A DNA stretch of 64,000 nucleotides from Halomarina pelagica (GTDB taxonomy: Archaea; Halobacteriota; Halobacteria; Halobacteriales; Haloarculaceae): the NCBI RefSeq assembly GCF_024228315.1, contig NZ_CP100454.1:2232001-2296000 (forward strand). The letters are read 5' to 3'. Positions 34,781-44,324 of this stretch are shown piece after piece. Every line of letters starts with the position of its first letter. Position 1 is the first letter of the stretch. The position numbers were made by a program, and so were the translations under genes. The notes beneath the pieces were generated by a model. That model saw nothing but the letters and a program-made list of their open reading frames with translations, was not told the origin of the DNA and ran no database searches.

Positions 34781-35422
34781 TCACTCGACCACTTCGGATT
34801 CGACCAGTCGGGCGTACGCGCGTCGGAGCCGCTGGCTGATGGCCTGTTCGGAGACGTCGAACTCGTCGGCGAGGTCGCTCATCGTCGCCTCGCGGGGGAT
34901 CTCGAAGAACCCGCAGTGGTAGGCGAACTCGATCGTCTCGCGCTGGCAGCGGGTCAGCGGGCGCTCGCCGTTCGAAGCGAGCGTGACGAACACGTCGTCG
35001 AGTTCGACGGTGACGTCGTGCTGGTCGAGGAACGCGAGGTAGGCGTCGAGCGTCCCCCGGTCGGGAAAGCGCGTCACCGAGTACCACCAGCCGTCGCGGA
35101 ACCACGAGGCGTAGTTGCTGGCGTCGAGGTCCGACCACCGCGAGTCGGCGTAGACGCTCGCCGCTCGCGTCACCTGCAGCGTGTACAGTCGCGCGTCGGC
35201 CACCTCGCGCATCCGCTCTACGTCGGTCACCGTCGGATCGTCGGCCATCGCGCTCTCGAAGGCGTCGAGGTCAGTCCCGTCGGCCCAGAGGAACCACGTC
35301 GGTCGGCCGCGATCCGTCGGGACGGCGCGCGCCACGTCGAGTTCCACCTCGGGAACCGTCGTCACCGCGGTCGCCAACACCAGTTCTGGAGAGGACGTAC
35401 GATACGCGGCGACGAGACTCAT
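34781..35422 (-). CDS. HTH-10 (bacterio-opsin activator type) transcriptional regulator
   Basis: 213 residues from ATG 35422; the frame is open upstream to 35515, but the AT-rich promoter at 35446-35454 predicts a leaderless start here. The C-terminal 55 residues (TRCQRETIEFAYHCGFFEIP then SDLADEFDVSEQAISQRLRRAY) are the HTH-10 domain. The N-terminal 150 residues are a sensor-like region with no assigned ligand. Its 3' end touches the transposon remnant. Confidence 0.85.
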   Translation of the reverse strand: MSLVAAYRTSSPELVLATAVTTVPEVELDVARAVPTDRGRPTWFLWADGTDLDAFESAMADDPTVTDVERMREVADARLYTLQVTRAASVYADSRWSDLDASNYASWFRDGWWYSVTRFPDRGTLDAYLAFLDQHDVTVELDDVFVTLASNGERPLTRCQRETIEFAYHCGFFEIPREATMSDLADEFDVSEQAISQRLRRAYARLVESEVVE

Positions 35423-35445
35423 TGATGGGTGTGCGTCGGCATCCC

Positions 35446-35454
35446 ATAATAATG
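35446..35454 (-). promoter_or_regulatory. TATA-like box of the HTH-10 regulator
   Basis: Minus-strand ATTATTATG centred about 28 bp before ATG 35422. Confidence 0.5.
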
Positions 35455-35501
35455 ATTTCCCCTGACATATGTGGCACACGCCGCCAATTTCAGGAATTAA
35501 A

Positions 35502-35520
35502 TAGAGTTCAAACAACTCTA
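35502..35520. other. short perfect hairpin in an AT-rich spacer
   Basis: TAGAGTT and AACTCTA pair around CAAAC. It sits between the HTH-10 promoter and the 3' end of the GGGP synthase gene, so it could be a regulator site or a terminator. The rest of 35521-35653 shows only a repeated CTACCGACGCCTAC. Confidence 0.35.
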
Positions 35521-35653
35521 ACTAGTGGTGAAAGTCGCCGTGGAGCGGCCGGGAGTAGCGGCCGATCGTCCATCAGTGGGTTCGTCGCGGGGGGTCCGAT
35601 CCCAGGCGGTCGCGCCTACCGACGCCTACCGACTCCTGTCACCCTACCGACGC

Positions 35654-36367
35654 CTACTGGCGGACGCGAGCGGCCTCCTTCGCGCCGCGGACGGTCGCCT
35701 CGACCGCCTCGATGCCCTCGTCGTGGAGGAGGTCGCCGACGATCACGACGTCCGCCTGTTCGGCCATCCGGTAGGCGGAGTCGTAGTCGCGGATGCCGCC
35801 GCCGTAGAACAGCGTCGCCTCGTCCAGCGCGTCGCGGGCCGCGCCGACGATCTCCGGGTCGCCGAGCGTCCCCGAGTACTCGACGTAGACGATCTCCTGG
35901 CCGAACATCCGCTCGGCCACGGTGGCGTAGGCCGCCACCTCGTCGGGTTCGAGATCGCAGTCGGCCTGGGTGTACTCCGCCACCGACGCCTCCGGGTTGA
36001 GCACGACGTACGCCTCGGTGGTCGTGTGCTCCCAGTCGATGTCGGGATCGATGCGCGCCCACTCCTTGTGCGCGCCGGTGATCCACGCCACGTCGCCGGC
36101 GTTGAAGACGACGGGGACGAGGTAGCCGTCGAGGTGATCGGAGTGGACGACCGCGCCGGCGTGACTCGGTTCGATGTACACCGGAAGGTCGCACGCTCCG
36201 CAGGCCTCGATGACCCGGGTCATCTTCTCCTCGGTCATGCCCGTCGTCCCGCCGACCATGATCGCGTCGGTGCCCGTCGCGCGGAGGTCCTCGTACGTGA
36301 CGCCCTCCGGCAGGGCCTTGTCCGGGTCTACCTTCACGATGTGGTCCCAATCGCCCCACGAGTTCAT
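35654..36367 (-). CDS. geranylgeranylglyceryl phosphate synthase
   Basis: 237 residues. [19 protein letters not shown] and the C-terminal [27 protein letters not shown] carry the phosphate-binding loops of the TIM-barrel enzyme. [10 protein letters not shown] is typical of the family. It makes the first ether bond of archaeal membrane lipids from geranylgeranyl-PP and glycerol-1-phosphate. Confidence 0.95.
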   Translation of the reverse strand: MNSWGDWDHIVKVDPDKALPEGVTYEDLRATGTDAIMVGGTTGMTEEKMTRVIEACGACDLPVYIEPSHAGAVVHSDHLDGYLVPVVFNAGDVAWITGAHKEWARIDPDIDWEHTTTEAYVVLNPEASVAEYTQADCDLEPDEVAAYATVAERMFGQEIVYVEYSGTLGDPEIVGAARDALDEATLFYGGGIRDYDSAYRMAEQADVVIVGDLLHDEGIEAVEATVRGAKEAARVRQ

Positions 36368-36449
36368 ACGTGTCCGTCCCGACCCCTGGACAAAACGGCT
36401 TCGAAACGAGAGAACGGTCGAATTCGCCCCGCAGACGGCCGATTAGGCG

Positions 36450-38939
36450 CTAACTCGCGCTCGCCTGCGTCTGCCACTCGCGGATGCGGTCCGCGCTCAC
36501 GCCCTGCACCTCCGCGGCCACCTCGTCCGCCTCCGCCGAGCGGAGGTCGTCGAGGTCCTCGATGCCCGCCGCCGCGAGCTTCTCAGCGGTCTTCTTCCCG
36601 ACTCCATCGAGGTCCTCGATCGCGCGGGCCGCCCGCCGCGCCCGGTACTCGGAGAAGTTGCAGATGGGACAGCCGAGTTCCCAGGGGTCGCCGTTGTGGA
36701 CGACGAGTTCGGGCAGGTCGTGCTCCTCGCAGCGCTCGTCGGTCACCTCGATCTCGCCGCGACGCGGCAGGGGAAGCGAGTACTCGCAGTCCGGGTAGCG
36801 CGTGCAGCCCACGAGCCGCGACCCGGAGCGGAGCGTCTTGATCGCGAGTTCGCCGCCCTCCTCCGACCCGCAGTCGGGACACGTCCCGATCACCCGATCC
36901 TCCGTCTCGTCGGCCTCGTCGGCGCGACAGCGCGGACAGCCGTGGGTGAACGTGTTGCGCCCCGCGACCATCTTCACGTGCCTGAGGTCGTGCTCCTCGC
37001 ACGCCTCGTCGAGCACCGTCGGCTCGCCGCGGTTGGGCAGCGGCAGGGTGTACTCGCAGTCGGGGTAGCCGTCGCAGCCGACGAAGTACGACCCCCAGCG
37101 CGAGCGGCGGACGAGCAGGTCGCTCCCGCACTCGGGACACGGCCCGAGCACCTTGTCGGCCTTGAGCGACGCGCGGAGGTGCTCGCCGATCTCCTCGCGC
37201 GAGTCGTGGAGGTCCGCGAACACGCGCTTCAGGATGTCCCTGGACTCGTCGGTCACGTCGTCGAGGGTCGCCTCGCCGTCCGCGATGGCGGTCATGTCCC
37301 GCTCCAGCTGGGCGGTCATCTCCTCGCTCACGACGAGGTCGGCGAACCGCTCTGCGGCCTCGACGACGCCCATCGCCAGCTTCGTCGGGCGGGGCGGGTC
37401 GCCCTCGATGTAGCCCCGGTCGTAGAGCTTCTGGAGGGTTCCGTGGCGGGTGGATTTCGTCCCCACTCCCCTGCTCTCCATGGCCTCGATGAGCCGCGAC
37501 TGGCCGCGGCGGCGCGGCGGCTGGGTCTGCTTCGCGTCCAGTCGCACCTCGGTCACGTCGAGCGACTCGCCCTCCTCGACCTCGGGGACGTAGTTCTCGC
37601 TGGTCGAGAAGTACGGGTAGACGGCGTGGTAGCCGGGGTCGACGAGGCGCTTGCCGTTCGCCTTCAGCCGGCAGCCGTTCGCCTCCGCGACGACGCGCAG
37701 GTGCGCCCACGTCGCCGGCTCGGCCACGGTCGCGAAGAAGCGCCGCACGACGAGTTCGTACACCTCCCACTCGTCGTCCGAGAGTTCCGTCGGGAACTCG
37801 CCCGTCGGGTGGATCGGCGGGTGGTCGGTCGTCTGCTCGTCGCCGCTGGTCGGTTCGATCTCGTCGCGTTCGAGGAGGTGGCGCGCGTCGTCGCCGAAGT
37901 TGGGGTGCTCGGCGAACGTCTCCAGCAGTTCGCGCTCGTCGAGGTCGTCGGGGTAGACGGTGTTGTCCGTCCGCGGGTAGGTGACGTACCCCGCCGTGTA
38001 GAGGTCCTCGGCGATGCTCATGGCGCGCTGGGCGGAGTAGCCGATGCTCCCGGCCGCGCGGATGTACTGGGTCGTGTTGAACGGCGCGGGCGGGTCGTCA
38101 GTCCGGGTGCGGCGGCGGACTGACTCGACGACCGCCGCCGTCGCCTCGCGGAGGCGCTCGTGGACGGACTCCGCCTCCGCCTCGTCCCAGAGGCGCTCCT
38201 GTTCGGTGCCGTCGTCGCCCTCGAAGAAGTACTGCGCCTCGAACTCCTCGTCCGCCGCGTCCGCCGCCTTCGCCAGGTCGGCGTACAGCTCCCAGTAGTC
38301 CTCGGGGTCGAACGCCTCGATCTCGCGCTCGCGGTCGACGATGAGCTTCAGCGTCGGCGACTGCACCCGCCCGACGCTGATGAAGTCGTCGCCGAGTTGC
38401 TTCGCGGAGAGCGAGAGGAAGCGCGTGAGCGCCGCCCCCCACATCAGGTCGATGATCTGTCGGGCCTCGCCGGCCGCCGCGAGGTCGAAGTCGAGTTCCT
38501 CGGGGTCGGCGAACGCCTCGCGCACCTCGCGGTCGGTGATCGAGGAGAAGCGCACCCGGCGGATGGGAATGTCCGTCTCCTCGCGGACGAGTTCGTACGC
38601 CTCCTTGCCGATCAGTTCGCCCTCGCGGTCGTAGTCGGTGGCGACGATGGCGCGGTCGGCCTCCCGCGCCAGCGAGCGCAGGGCGGCGACGATGTTCTCC
38701 TGCGTCTCCGTCTTCACCACCTCCGCGTCGACGAGTTCGACGGGCTGGACGTCTCGCCAATCGGCGTACTCGGGGGGGAAGTCCACCCCGACGACGTGTC
38801 CGGACAGCCCGATGCAGCGCCGCCCGCCCCACCGATAGACGGGGACGCCGTTGCGCCGCTCGACGGACGCACCGCCCTCGCTCAGGATCTCGGCGATGCG
38901 CCGGGCGGCGTTGTCCTTCTCGGTGATGATCAGCTCCAC
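36450..38939 (-). CDS. topA: DNA topoisomerase I (type IA)
   Basis: 829 residues from GTG 38939. The Toprim domain begins VELIITEKDNAARRIAEIL, and the catalytic Tyr is in YVTYPRTDNT near residue 320. Four-cysteine zinc fingers follow (CPECGSDL and similar sets). A C-terminal helix-hairpin-helix (LDGVGKKTAEKLAAAGI) ends the protein. It relaxes negative supercoils. The open frame extends upstream past 39400, but the family start is at 38939. Confidence 0.95.
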   Translation of the reverse strand: MELIITEKDNAARRIAEILSEGGASVERRNGVPVYRWGGRRCIGLSGHVVGVDFPPEYADWRDVQPVELVDAEVVKTETQENIVAALRSLAREADRAIVATDYDREGELIGKEAYELVREETDIPIRRVRFSSITDREVREAFADPEELDFDLAAAGEARQIIDLMWGAALTRFLSLSAKQLGDDFISVGRVQSPTLKLIVDREREIEAFDPEDYWELYADLAKAADAADEEFEAQYFFEGDDGTEQERLWDEAEAESVHERLREATAAVVESVRRRTRTDDPPAPFNTTQYIRAAGSIGYSAQRAMSIAEDLYTAGYVTYPRTDNTVYPDDLDERELLETFAEHPNFGDDARHLLERDEIEPTSGDEQTTDHPPIHPTGEFPTELSDDEWEVYELVVRRFFATVAEPATWAHLRVVAEANGCRLKANGKRLVDPGYHAVYPYFSTSENYVPEVEEGESLDVTEVRLDAKQTQPPRRRGQSRLIEAMESRGVGTKSTRHGTLQKLYDRGYIEGDPPRPTKLAMGVVEAAERFADLVVSEEMTAQLERDMTAIADGEATLDDVTDESRDILKRVFADLHDSREEIGEHLRASLKADKVLGPCPECGSDLLVRRSRWGSYFVGCDGYPDCEYTLPLPNRGEPTVLDEACEEHDLRHVKMVAGRNTFTHGCPRCRADEADETEDRVIGTCPDCGSEEGGELAIKTLRSGSRLVGCTRYPDCEYSLPLPRRGEIEVTDERCEEHDLPELVVHNGDPWELGCPICNFSEYRARRAARAIEDLDGVGKKTAEKLAAAGIEDLDDLRSAEADEVAAEVQGVSADRIREWQTQASAS

Positions 38940-39167
38940 GGGGACCCACCTCTCCGCGTCGTCATGTGAGGGTGGTAAGCCGACGGCCTTTCTAACCCTT
39001 TCGACTGGTAAAATCAAGGCACTGCGGGCGTGTGCGTACGCTCGCGGGATCCGCGCGCGTCGGCGAGCACGCCCGAGGGGAAACGGCGGGATCGTCCCCG
39101 ACCGCCCCCGGCCGTCGCCCGCGTCGCGACCTGAAACCCATTTGTCCCCCCGATCGCTACCCCCACC

Positions 39168-39641
39168 ATGGACAGGCAGTTCATCCCGGGGTTGCGGTTG
39201 CTGGTGCTGCAGATGCTCGCCATCGACGCCCTCATCCACCTCTCCGTGGTCGCGCCGCGGCTCGCCGCCGTCTCGCGGACCGGCGAGTTCCCCCGGGTCG
39301 TCACCGTGCTGATGACCCTCTCGATCCTCGTCGTCGTCGTCGGTGCCCTCGCGGTGTGGGCCGGCGCGCTCTCCTACCGGACGGCCTACGCGCTCGTGAT
39401 CCTGCTCACGGTCGGCGAGATCGTCGCGTGGCTGCTCTTTCACAACACCGACGTCGGTCACACGCACGACACCGGGATCGTACAGAGCACGATCGACCAC
39501 CTCGTGGGCGACCCGCTGGAGACGGCGGCGAAGACCGCGGAGGTCGTCGCGCTCGCCGCGTCGGCGTACCTGCTCCGCGTCGACACCGCGGGAACGACGC
39601 GCGATTCGGCCGCCGCTCGGCCGTCGGCGCGCGACGACTGA
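39168..39641 (+). CDS. hypothetical four-helix membrane protein
   Basis: 157 residues. Hydrophobic helices at about 8-30, 42-63, 67-91 and 120-137. A short loop has HNTDVGHTHDTG, a His-rich patch. I do not recognise the family. It converges with the subtilase gene; a tandem repeat lies between the two stops. Confidence 0.6.
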   Translation: MDRQFIPGLRLLVLQMLAIDALIHLSVVAPRLAAVSRTGEFPRVVTVLMTLSILVVVVGALAVWAGALSYRTAYALVILLTVGEIVAWLLFHNTDVGHTHDTGIVQSTIDHLVGDPLETAAKTAEVVALAASAYLLRVDTAGTTRDSAAARPSARDD

Positions 39642-39645
39642 TCTC

Positions 39646-39727
39646 CCGCTGTCTACCGTCTTCCGCTGTCTACCGTCTTCCGCTGTCTACCGTCTTCCGC
39701 TGTCTACCGTCTCCCGCTATCTATCCG
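39646..39727. repeat. 17-bp tandem repeat between convergent stops
   Basis: CCGCTGTCTACCGTCTT is repeated at 39646, 39663, 39680 and 39697 (last copy with one change), then a partial degenerate unit runs into the end of the subtilase gene at 39721. Confidence 0.85.
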
Positions 39728-41220
39728 TCCGCGGCGGCGAGCGCCGCCGTGGCGTTCACCCGCCCCGCCCCGGAGGCGTCGTCCGCCCCCGCCGGACCGA
39801 CGTCGGTCGCGCTCCCGGCCAGAACCGTCCGGACCTCCTCGGCGGCGAGGTCCGGGTGTTCCCCCACGACGAGCGCCGCCACGCCCGCGACGTAGGGCGC
39901 GGCGAAGGAGGTCCCGCCGTCGACCGCGATTCCCCGCGCGGCGATCGTGTCCGGCGCGACCAGGTCCACGCCCACCCGGGCGCTGTACGGTCTCACGTTC
40001 CCCCCCTCGCTCGCGCCGACGGCGAGGACGCCGGGGGCCATCACGGGGGCGCTCGCCCCGCCGGCCGAACGGTGGTGGAGTTTACGGTTCGCGAACAGTT
40101 CGAGCGTCGTCGCACCCTCGACGCGATCGCCCTTGACGGCGACGTAGTAGCGCCCCTCGGGTACGACGACGCTCAGGTGTTCGTAGGGGCGGCCGTCGTG
40201 GCCCGTCGCCTTCGCGACCGCCACGTCCCGGCTGGGACGTTCGCGGACGAGGTAGAGGTCGTAGTCGGTGGCCGTCTTCGGCCAGCCGTCCCAGCGGAGG
40301 GTGAGCGTCACCCGGCCGCTGACGACGTCGCCGCCGTCGAGGTAGTTGCCGCCCGTGTTCGGGGCGAACTGCACCCACGTGGGGTCGCCGGGCCCGTGGG
40401 TCCCGGTCCAGTAGCGCCGGGCGTGGTTCCCCACCGAGGTGACGAAGACGGTGTCCTCGGCGGCTTCGGCGGCGATGCGCGAGACGGAACCGCTCCCGTC
40501 GCCCGGTTGCGTGTAGTAACTCCCCGAATCGACGATGACGTCCACGCCGGAGGCCTCGAGCCACTCGACGGCGTCGCGGTACTCCTCCGCCGTCGTCGAC
40601 CGCCCGATGGCGGCGAGGTAGAGCGTCGCCCCCGGGGCGGTGTCCGCGACGACGCTCGCCACGGCGGTTCCGTGTCGCCAGTCGCCACCCGAACCGAAGG
40701 TGCGGTACGCCCCGACGTTCGAGGCGATGGCGGGGTGGCTGACGCGGAAGTCGCTGTCGATGACGCCTACGGTGACGTTCTCGCCGGTGACGCCCGCCTC
40801 GTGGAGGTCGTCGGCCCCGATCGCGGACACGCCGGGGGCGACGAGGTCGTCGGGCGCGAACGCCGACGACGAGACGCGGATCGACTGGACGCCGGGCTGG
40901 GCGGCGAGCGCTCGGACCGCGGCGAGCGGGACCGACCCCTCGACGTGACGGGTCCCCTCGCTGGTGTAGACGCGGTTGATCTGGAACCCGTCGGCCGTCG
41001 GGAGGCGCGCGCGCTGCTTCAGGCGGACGACGACGCGGACCTCCTCGTCGACGGTCGGGCTCTCGGGGTCGTCCGGTCCGTAGAGGTGGGTCTTCAGCCG
41101 GTCGACGAGCACCGCGTCGTTCGTGGTCTCGCCGCCGGCGTCGGCCCCCGGGACCGGGGCGAGCGGGACGGCGAGCAGGCTACAGGCGACCATCACCGCG
41201 AGGAGGTCGCGCGGCTCCAT
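39721..41220 (-). CDS. secreted S8 family serine protease (subtilase)
   Basis: 499 residues. Signal peptide at about 1-28. Catalytic residues are Asp155 (GVIDSD), His183 (RHGTAVAS) and Ser438 (GGTSFAAP); VTSVGN supplies the oxyanion Asn. A beta-rich insertion of about 110 residues (WDGWPKTATDYDLYLV) lies between the Asn and Ser motifs. There is no C-terminal PKD domain. A winged-helix membrane protein lies directly upstream (7-bp gap) and is a candidate regulator. Confidence 0.92.
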   Translation of the reverse strand: MEPRDLLAVMVACSLLAVPLAPVPGADAGGETTNDAVLVDRLKTHLYGPDDPESPTVDEEVRVVVRLKQRARLPTADGFQINRVYTSEGTRHVEGSVPLAAVRALAAQPGVQSIRVSSSAFAPDDLVAPGVSAIGADDLHEAGVTGENVTVGVIDSDFRVSHPAIASNVGAYRTFGSGGDWRHGTAVASVVADTAPGATLYLAAIGRSTTAEEYRDAVEWLEASGVDVIVDSGSYYTQPGDGSGSVSRIAAEAAEDTVFVTSVGNHARRYWTGTHGPGDPTWVQFAPNTGGNYLDGGDVVSGRVTLTLRWDGWPKTATDYDLYLVRERPSRDVAVAKATGHDGRPYEHLSVVVPEGRYYVAVKGDRVEGATTLELFANRKLHHRSAGGASAPVMAPGVLAVGASEGGNVRPYSARVGVDLVAPDTIAARGIAVDGGTSFAAPYVAGVAALVVGEHPDLAAEEVRTVLAGSATDVGPAGADDASGAGRVNATAALAAADG

Positions 41221-41226
41221 CGGCGG

Positions 41227-41844
41227 TCAGCGGATCGCGGGGTTCACGCGGTGCCAGCGCCTCCACGCGAGCAGGAGACCGAGCACGAGCAGCCCACCGG
41301 CGAAGAAGAGCGCGCCGGGCGGTGCCGAGATCGGGGCCGCGGCCGCGCCGTCCCCGAGTCCGTCGGCCATGCGCGGGAGCGAGTCGGCGGCGGTCGCCAC
41401 CCGCTGGGGGGTGACGAGCCACTGGACGAACAGGCTGACGATCCCGAGGAGCCCGACGGCGGCCACCAGACTGCGTAGCGAGTCGAGGAACGAGGTCTTG
41501 CGTTCCTCGCGTCCGACGAACACGACGAGCGGTTCCTCGCTCGGCGCGTAGACGTTCATCTCCCGGCCCTTCTGGGAGTAGCGCGTGTCGGCCACCCGGA
41601 CGAGTCCGGCCTCCTGGAGGTTCGTCAGGTGGTGGCGCGCGTTCTGGAGGGACGTGTCGACGCGGTCGGCGACCTCCGAGGCGGTCGCCGGTTGTTCGTG
41701 GAGCGCGGTCAGGACGGCGCGCGCCGTCCCGGACGAGAGCGAAGAGAGCAACTCCCCCGCGTGGTCGCTGTCGAGCCACAGCGTGCGGAGTTCCCCCTCC
41801 TGCTCAGAGCTGGCATCAGTGCTAGTTGGCAACAGCCCTGACAT
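41227..41844 (-). CDS. winged-helix protein with two membrane segments
   Basis: 205 residues from ATG 41844 (GTG 41850 adds two residues). An ArsR/TrmB-like winged helix spans about 35-105 (LSSGTARAVLTALHEQPATASEVA then SLQNARHHLTNLQEAGL). Two membrane helices follow, at about 118-138 and 176-193, with a Pro/Ala linker between. Membrane-tethered regulators of this shape are common in haloarchaea. It precedes the subtilase gene, so it may control that gene. Confidence 0.8.
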   Translation of the reverse strand: MSGLLPTSTDASSEQEGELRTLWLDSDHAGELLSSLSSGTARAVLTALHEQPATASEVADRVDTSLQNARHHLTNLQEAGLVRVADTRYSQKGREMNVYAPSEEPLVVFVGREERKTSFLDSLRSLVAAVGLLGIVSLFVQWLVTPQRVATAADSLPRMADGLGDGAAAAPISAPPGALFFAGGLLVLGLLLAWRRWHRVNPAIR

Positions 41845-41870
41845 TGACACGTACTTATCCCCCTGGGTAC

Positions 41871-41878
41871 AAATATTT
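41871..41878 (-). promoter_or_regulatory. TATA-like box of the winged-helix membrane protein
   Basis: AAATATTT (palindromic) lies 27-30 bp before ATG 41844, or 21-28 bp before GTG 41850. Confidence 0.5.
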
Positions 41879-41994
41879 GCGGTAAGTTTTTTTCACTCTT
41901 CCTCGTGAATGTTTGGAACCGGACGTTTTCCTCCGGGATTGGTTTACGCAATGGCAGTTAACGGACACGTCCGTCGCCGGTCACGCGACGGTCG

Positions 41995-43476
41995 TTATCC
42001 GTCGAGTTCCGCCCGCAAGAGCTGGTTGACGGTACCGGGGTCCGCGCTGCCGCCGGTCGCCGCCATGACCTGTCCGACGAGGTAGTTGAGCGCGCCCTCC
42101 TCGCCCGCGCGGTAGTCCTCGACGGCCTCGGGGTTGTCCTCGATCGCCCGCGTAACGGCGTCCGCGACCTCGTCGTCGCCGGTCTTTCCCAGTCCTTCCC
42201 GCTCGACGATCTCGTCGGGGGCGTCGCCCTCGTCGAGCATCGCGCGGAGGACGACCTCCTCCGCGTTCTTCGCGGTGATCTCCTCGTCCTCGACGAGTTC
42301 GAGCAGGCGGGCGAACTCCCCGCGGGGGATGGCGTCGAGGGGCATGTCGCGGTAGTTGAGTTCGCCGAGCAGGCGGTCCGCCGTCCACGCCGCCGCGAAC
42401 GCGGGGTCGAACTCGTCGGTCAGGTCCTCGTAGAAGTCCGCCACCTGCTTCGTGGAGGTGAGCTTCGAGGCGACCTCCCCGCTCAGGTCGTACTCGCGGC
42501 GGAAGCGCTCGCGGCGGGCCTCGGGGAGTTCGGGGATCGGGATCTCCTCCTTCCAGCCCGAGACGCGCATCGGCGGGAGGTCCGCCTCCTCGAAGTAGCG
42601 GTAGTCCTTCTCGGCCTCCTTCGAGCGCATCGAGACGGTGACGCCGCGGGACTCGTCCCAGTGGCGCGTCTCCTGCTCGACCTCCCGTCCGCGCGCGACC
42701 GCGTTGCGCTGGCGGGTCACCTCGTAGGCCAGCGCCTTCTCCGCCCCCTTGTGGCTGCTTATGTTCTTCACCTCGGTCCGGTTGGCCGCGGCGAGCGCCG
42801 CCGCGCCGATGGAGCCGTCCTCGGCCACCTCCTCGCCCGGCACGAGCGAGATGTTCGCGTCGACGCGCAGGCTGCCGTCGCGCTCGGGGTCGAACACGCC
42901 CAGGTACTCGAGCACCTCCTCCAGTTTGGCGAGGAAGGCGCGCACCTCCGTCGGCGAGCGGAAGTCCGGCCGGGTGACGACCTCCATGAGGGGCATCCCG
43001 GCGCGGTTGTAGTCGACGAGCGTGTACTCGGCGCGGTCGATGGCCCCGCCCTCGTGCTTGAGCGACCCGGGGTCCTCCTCCAGGTGGGCGCGCTCGATCC
43101 CGATGACGCGGCGCTCGCCCTCGACGCTGATCTCGAGGGAGCCGTCCTGACAGATCGGGTCGTCGTACTGCGTGATCTGGAAGTTCTTCGGCAGGTCGGG
43201 GTAGTAGTAGTTCTTCCGGTGAAAGCGCGTCTCCTCGGGGATGTCGGCCTCGATGGCCTTGCCGACCTTGACGGCGGCCTCCACCGCGGCCTCGTTGACG
43301 ACGGGCAGCGATCCCGGCAGGCCGAGGCAGACGGGGCAGGTGTGGGTGTTGGGCGCGTCGTCGGCCGTGTCGGTCGAGCAGCCACAGAAGAGCTTCGTGG
43401 CCGTCTCCAGCTGGACGTGCACCTCCAGCCCGATGACGACGGCGTGCTCGCGCGCCCGGGTCGCCTGTGCGGTCAT
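41995..43476 (-). CDS. gatB: Asp-tRNA(Asn)/Glu-tRNA(Gln) amidotransferase subunit B
   Basis: 493 residues. VVIGLEVHVQL at the N-terminus, the zinc site CGCSTD with CPVCLG, and the YxYFEEADLPPM segment belong to GatB. The C-terminal 130 residues are the tRNA-binding YqeY-like tail (VADAVTRAIEDNPEAVEDY). It transfers ammonia to mischarged tRNA. gatC and gatA are not in this window. Confidence 0.95.
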   Translation of the reverse strand: MTAQATRAREHAVVIGLEVHVQLETATKLFCGCSTDTADDAPNTHTCPVCLGLPGSLPVVNEAAVEAAVKVGKAIEADIPEETRFHRKNYYYPDLPKNFQITQYDDPICQDGSLEISVEGERRVIGIERAHLEEDPGSLKHEGGAIDRAEYTLVDYNRAGMPLMEVVTRPDFRSPTEVRAFLAKLEEVLEYLGVFDPERDGSLRVDANISLVPGEEVAEDGSIGAAALAAANRTEVKNISSHKGAEKALAYEVTRQRNAVARGREVEQETRHWDESRGVTVSMRSKEAEKDYRYFEEADLPPMRVSGWKEEIPIPELPEARRERFRREYDLSGEVASKLTSTKQVADFYEDLTDEFDPAFAAAWTADRLLGELNYRDMPLDAIPRGEFARLLELVEDEEITAKNAEEVVLRAMLDEGDAPDEIVEREGLGKTGDDEVADAVTRAIEDNPEAVEDYRAGEEGALNYLVGQVMAATGGSADPGTVNQLLRAELDG

Positions 43477-43565
43477 TACCTCGATTCACCGGGTCCGCGC
43501 GCTAAAGGCTATCGGGACTCGGGTCGGGGGTGGGTTTGGGGGGTCAGCGGTCTACGGTGGCGGTG

Positions 43566-43735
43566 CCTCGAACGTCTCGGATCTGAGTAGGGAGGGAGCG
43601 CCTCGAAAGCTCTCGCTCACGTAACGAACCGCAACGAGAACACCTCGAACGCCCTCGCATGGTCTGCCACATCGTATACCGTCTCGAAAGCCTCCGAATC
43701 GGATGCAGAGGACAGTACTACCTCGAAAGCCCTCG
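43566..43735 (+). repeat. left array of five spaced motifs
   Basis: CCTCGAACGTCTCG (43566), CCTCGAAAGCTCTCG (43601), CCTCGAACGCCCTCG (43643), TCTCGAAAGCCTCCG (43682) and CCTCGAAAGCCCTCG (43721). Start-to-start spacing is 35, 42, 39 and 39 bp. The spacers do not resemble each other. Confidence 0.7.
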
Positions 43736-43909
43736 CGCTGTGGACTCCCGGAAGACGGTCCTGCTCGCCTCGCGGTGCTCGGCTGCGCGGGCTGCGACTT
43801 CCGACGTCACGCTCGCCTTGCTCGCGTGACTCGCGCGCCTCGCTGCGCGCTTCGCTCGCTCGCTCCGCTCTCTCGCTCCAGTGCTTGTGTCGGCGTGCTT
43901 CGTCTACAG

Positions 43910-44140
43910 CGCTCGCCCTTTCAGTCCACCAGGAGACGCGCAGTGCGTGTCTCCTGCGCCTCCGTTCGCTCGCCTGACGGCTCGCTCACGGAGACGCCAG
44001 GGGACCGAACCGCACCGTCCCGCACGCCTGCCCTCCCCCGAGTCGGGCGACGAGCCGCCCTCCCGGCCACGCGGCTGGGCGCGCTTCTATGCGCGCCCGG
44101 CGGAGTCGGGTAGGCAGCCTGGCGGACTGAAAGGGCGAGG
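43910..44140. ncRNA. candidate structured RNA domain closed by a long inverted repeat
   Basis: CTCGCCCTTTCAGTCC (43912-43927) pairs with GGACTGAAAGGGCGAG (44124-44139), and after one mismatch CCAGG pairs with CCTGG, giving 21 bp. Inside are GGAGACGCGC/GCGTGTCTCC (43932-43954, one G-U pair, loop AGT) and GGGCGCGC/GCGCGCCC (44077-44098, loop TTCTAT). Transcription is not shown. Confidence 0.45.
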
Positions 44141-44235
44141 GTCCTACGCGAACCCGGAGGCCGCAAGCACCGCAGGTGAGCGAGCGGAGCGAGCGAGCCG
44201 AGGAGCACAGCGTGTCTCCCGGGAGCGTAGGACCC
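44139..44235. repeat. long hairpin GGGTCCTACG / CGTAGGACCC
   Basis: Ten-base arms at 44139-44148 and 44226-44235 are exact reverse complements and enclose 77 bp rich in GAGCGAGCGGAGCGAGCGAG. It directly abuts the previous inverted repeat. Confidence 0.6.
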
Positions 44236-44324
44236 GAGGGCTTTCGAGACACTCTCCTTCGACTCTGATCCGAGGGCGTTCGAGGTGGTAGAAGATCTCG
44301 CTGACCGTCCGAAAGCGTTCGAAG
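44235..44324 (-). repeat. right array of three inverted motifs
   Basis: CGAGGGCTTTCGAG (44235), CGAGGGCGTTCGAGG (44271) and CGAAAGCGTTCGAAG (44310) are the same motif as the left array on the other strand, at 36 and 39 bp spacing. Confidence 0.65.

Noticed and set aside
43566-43735. CRISPR array
   Set aside because: The repeats are only 14-15 bp, imperfect, mirrored on the other side, and no cas gene is nearby.
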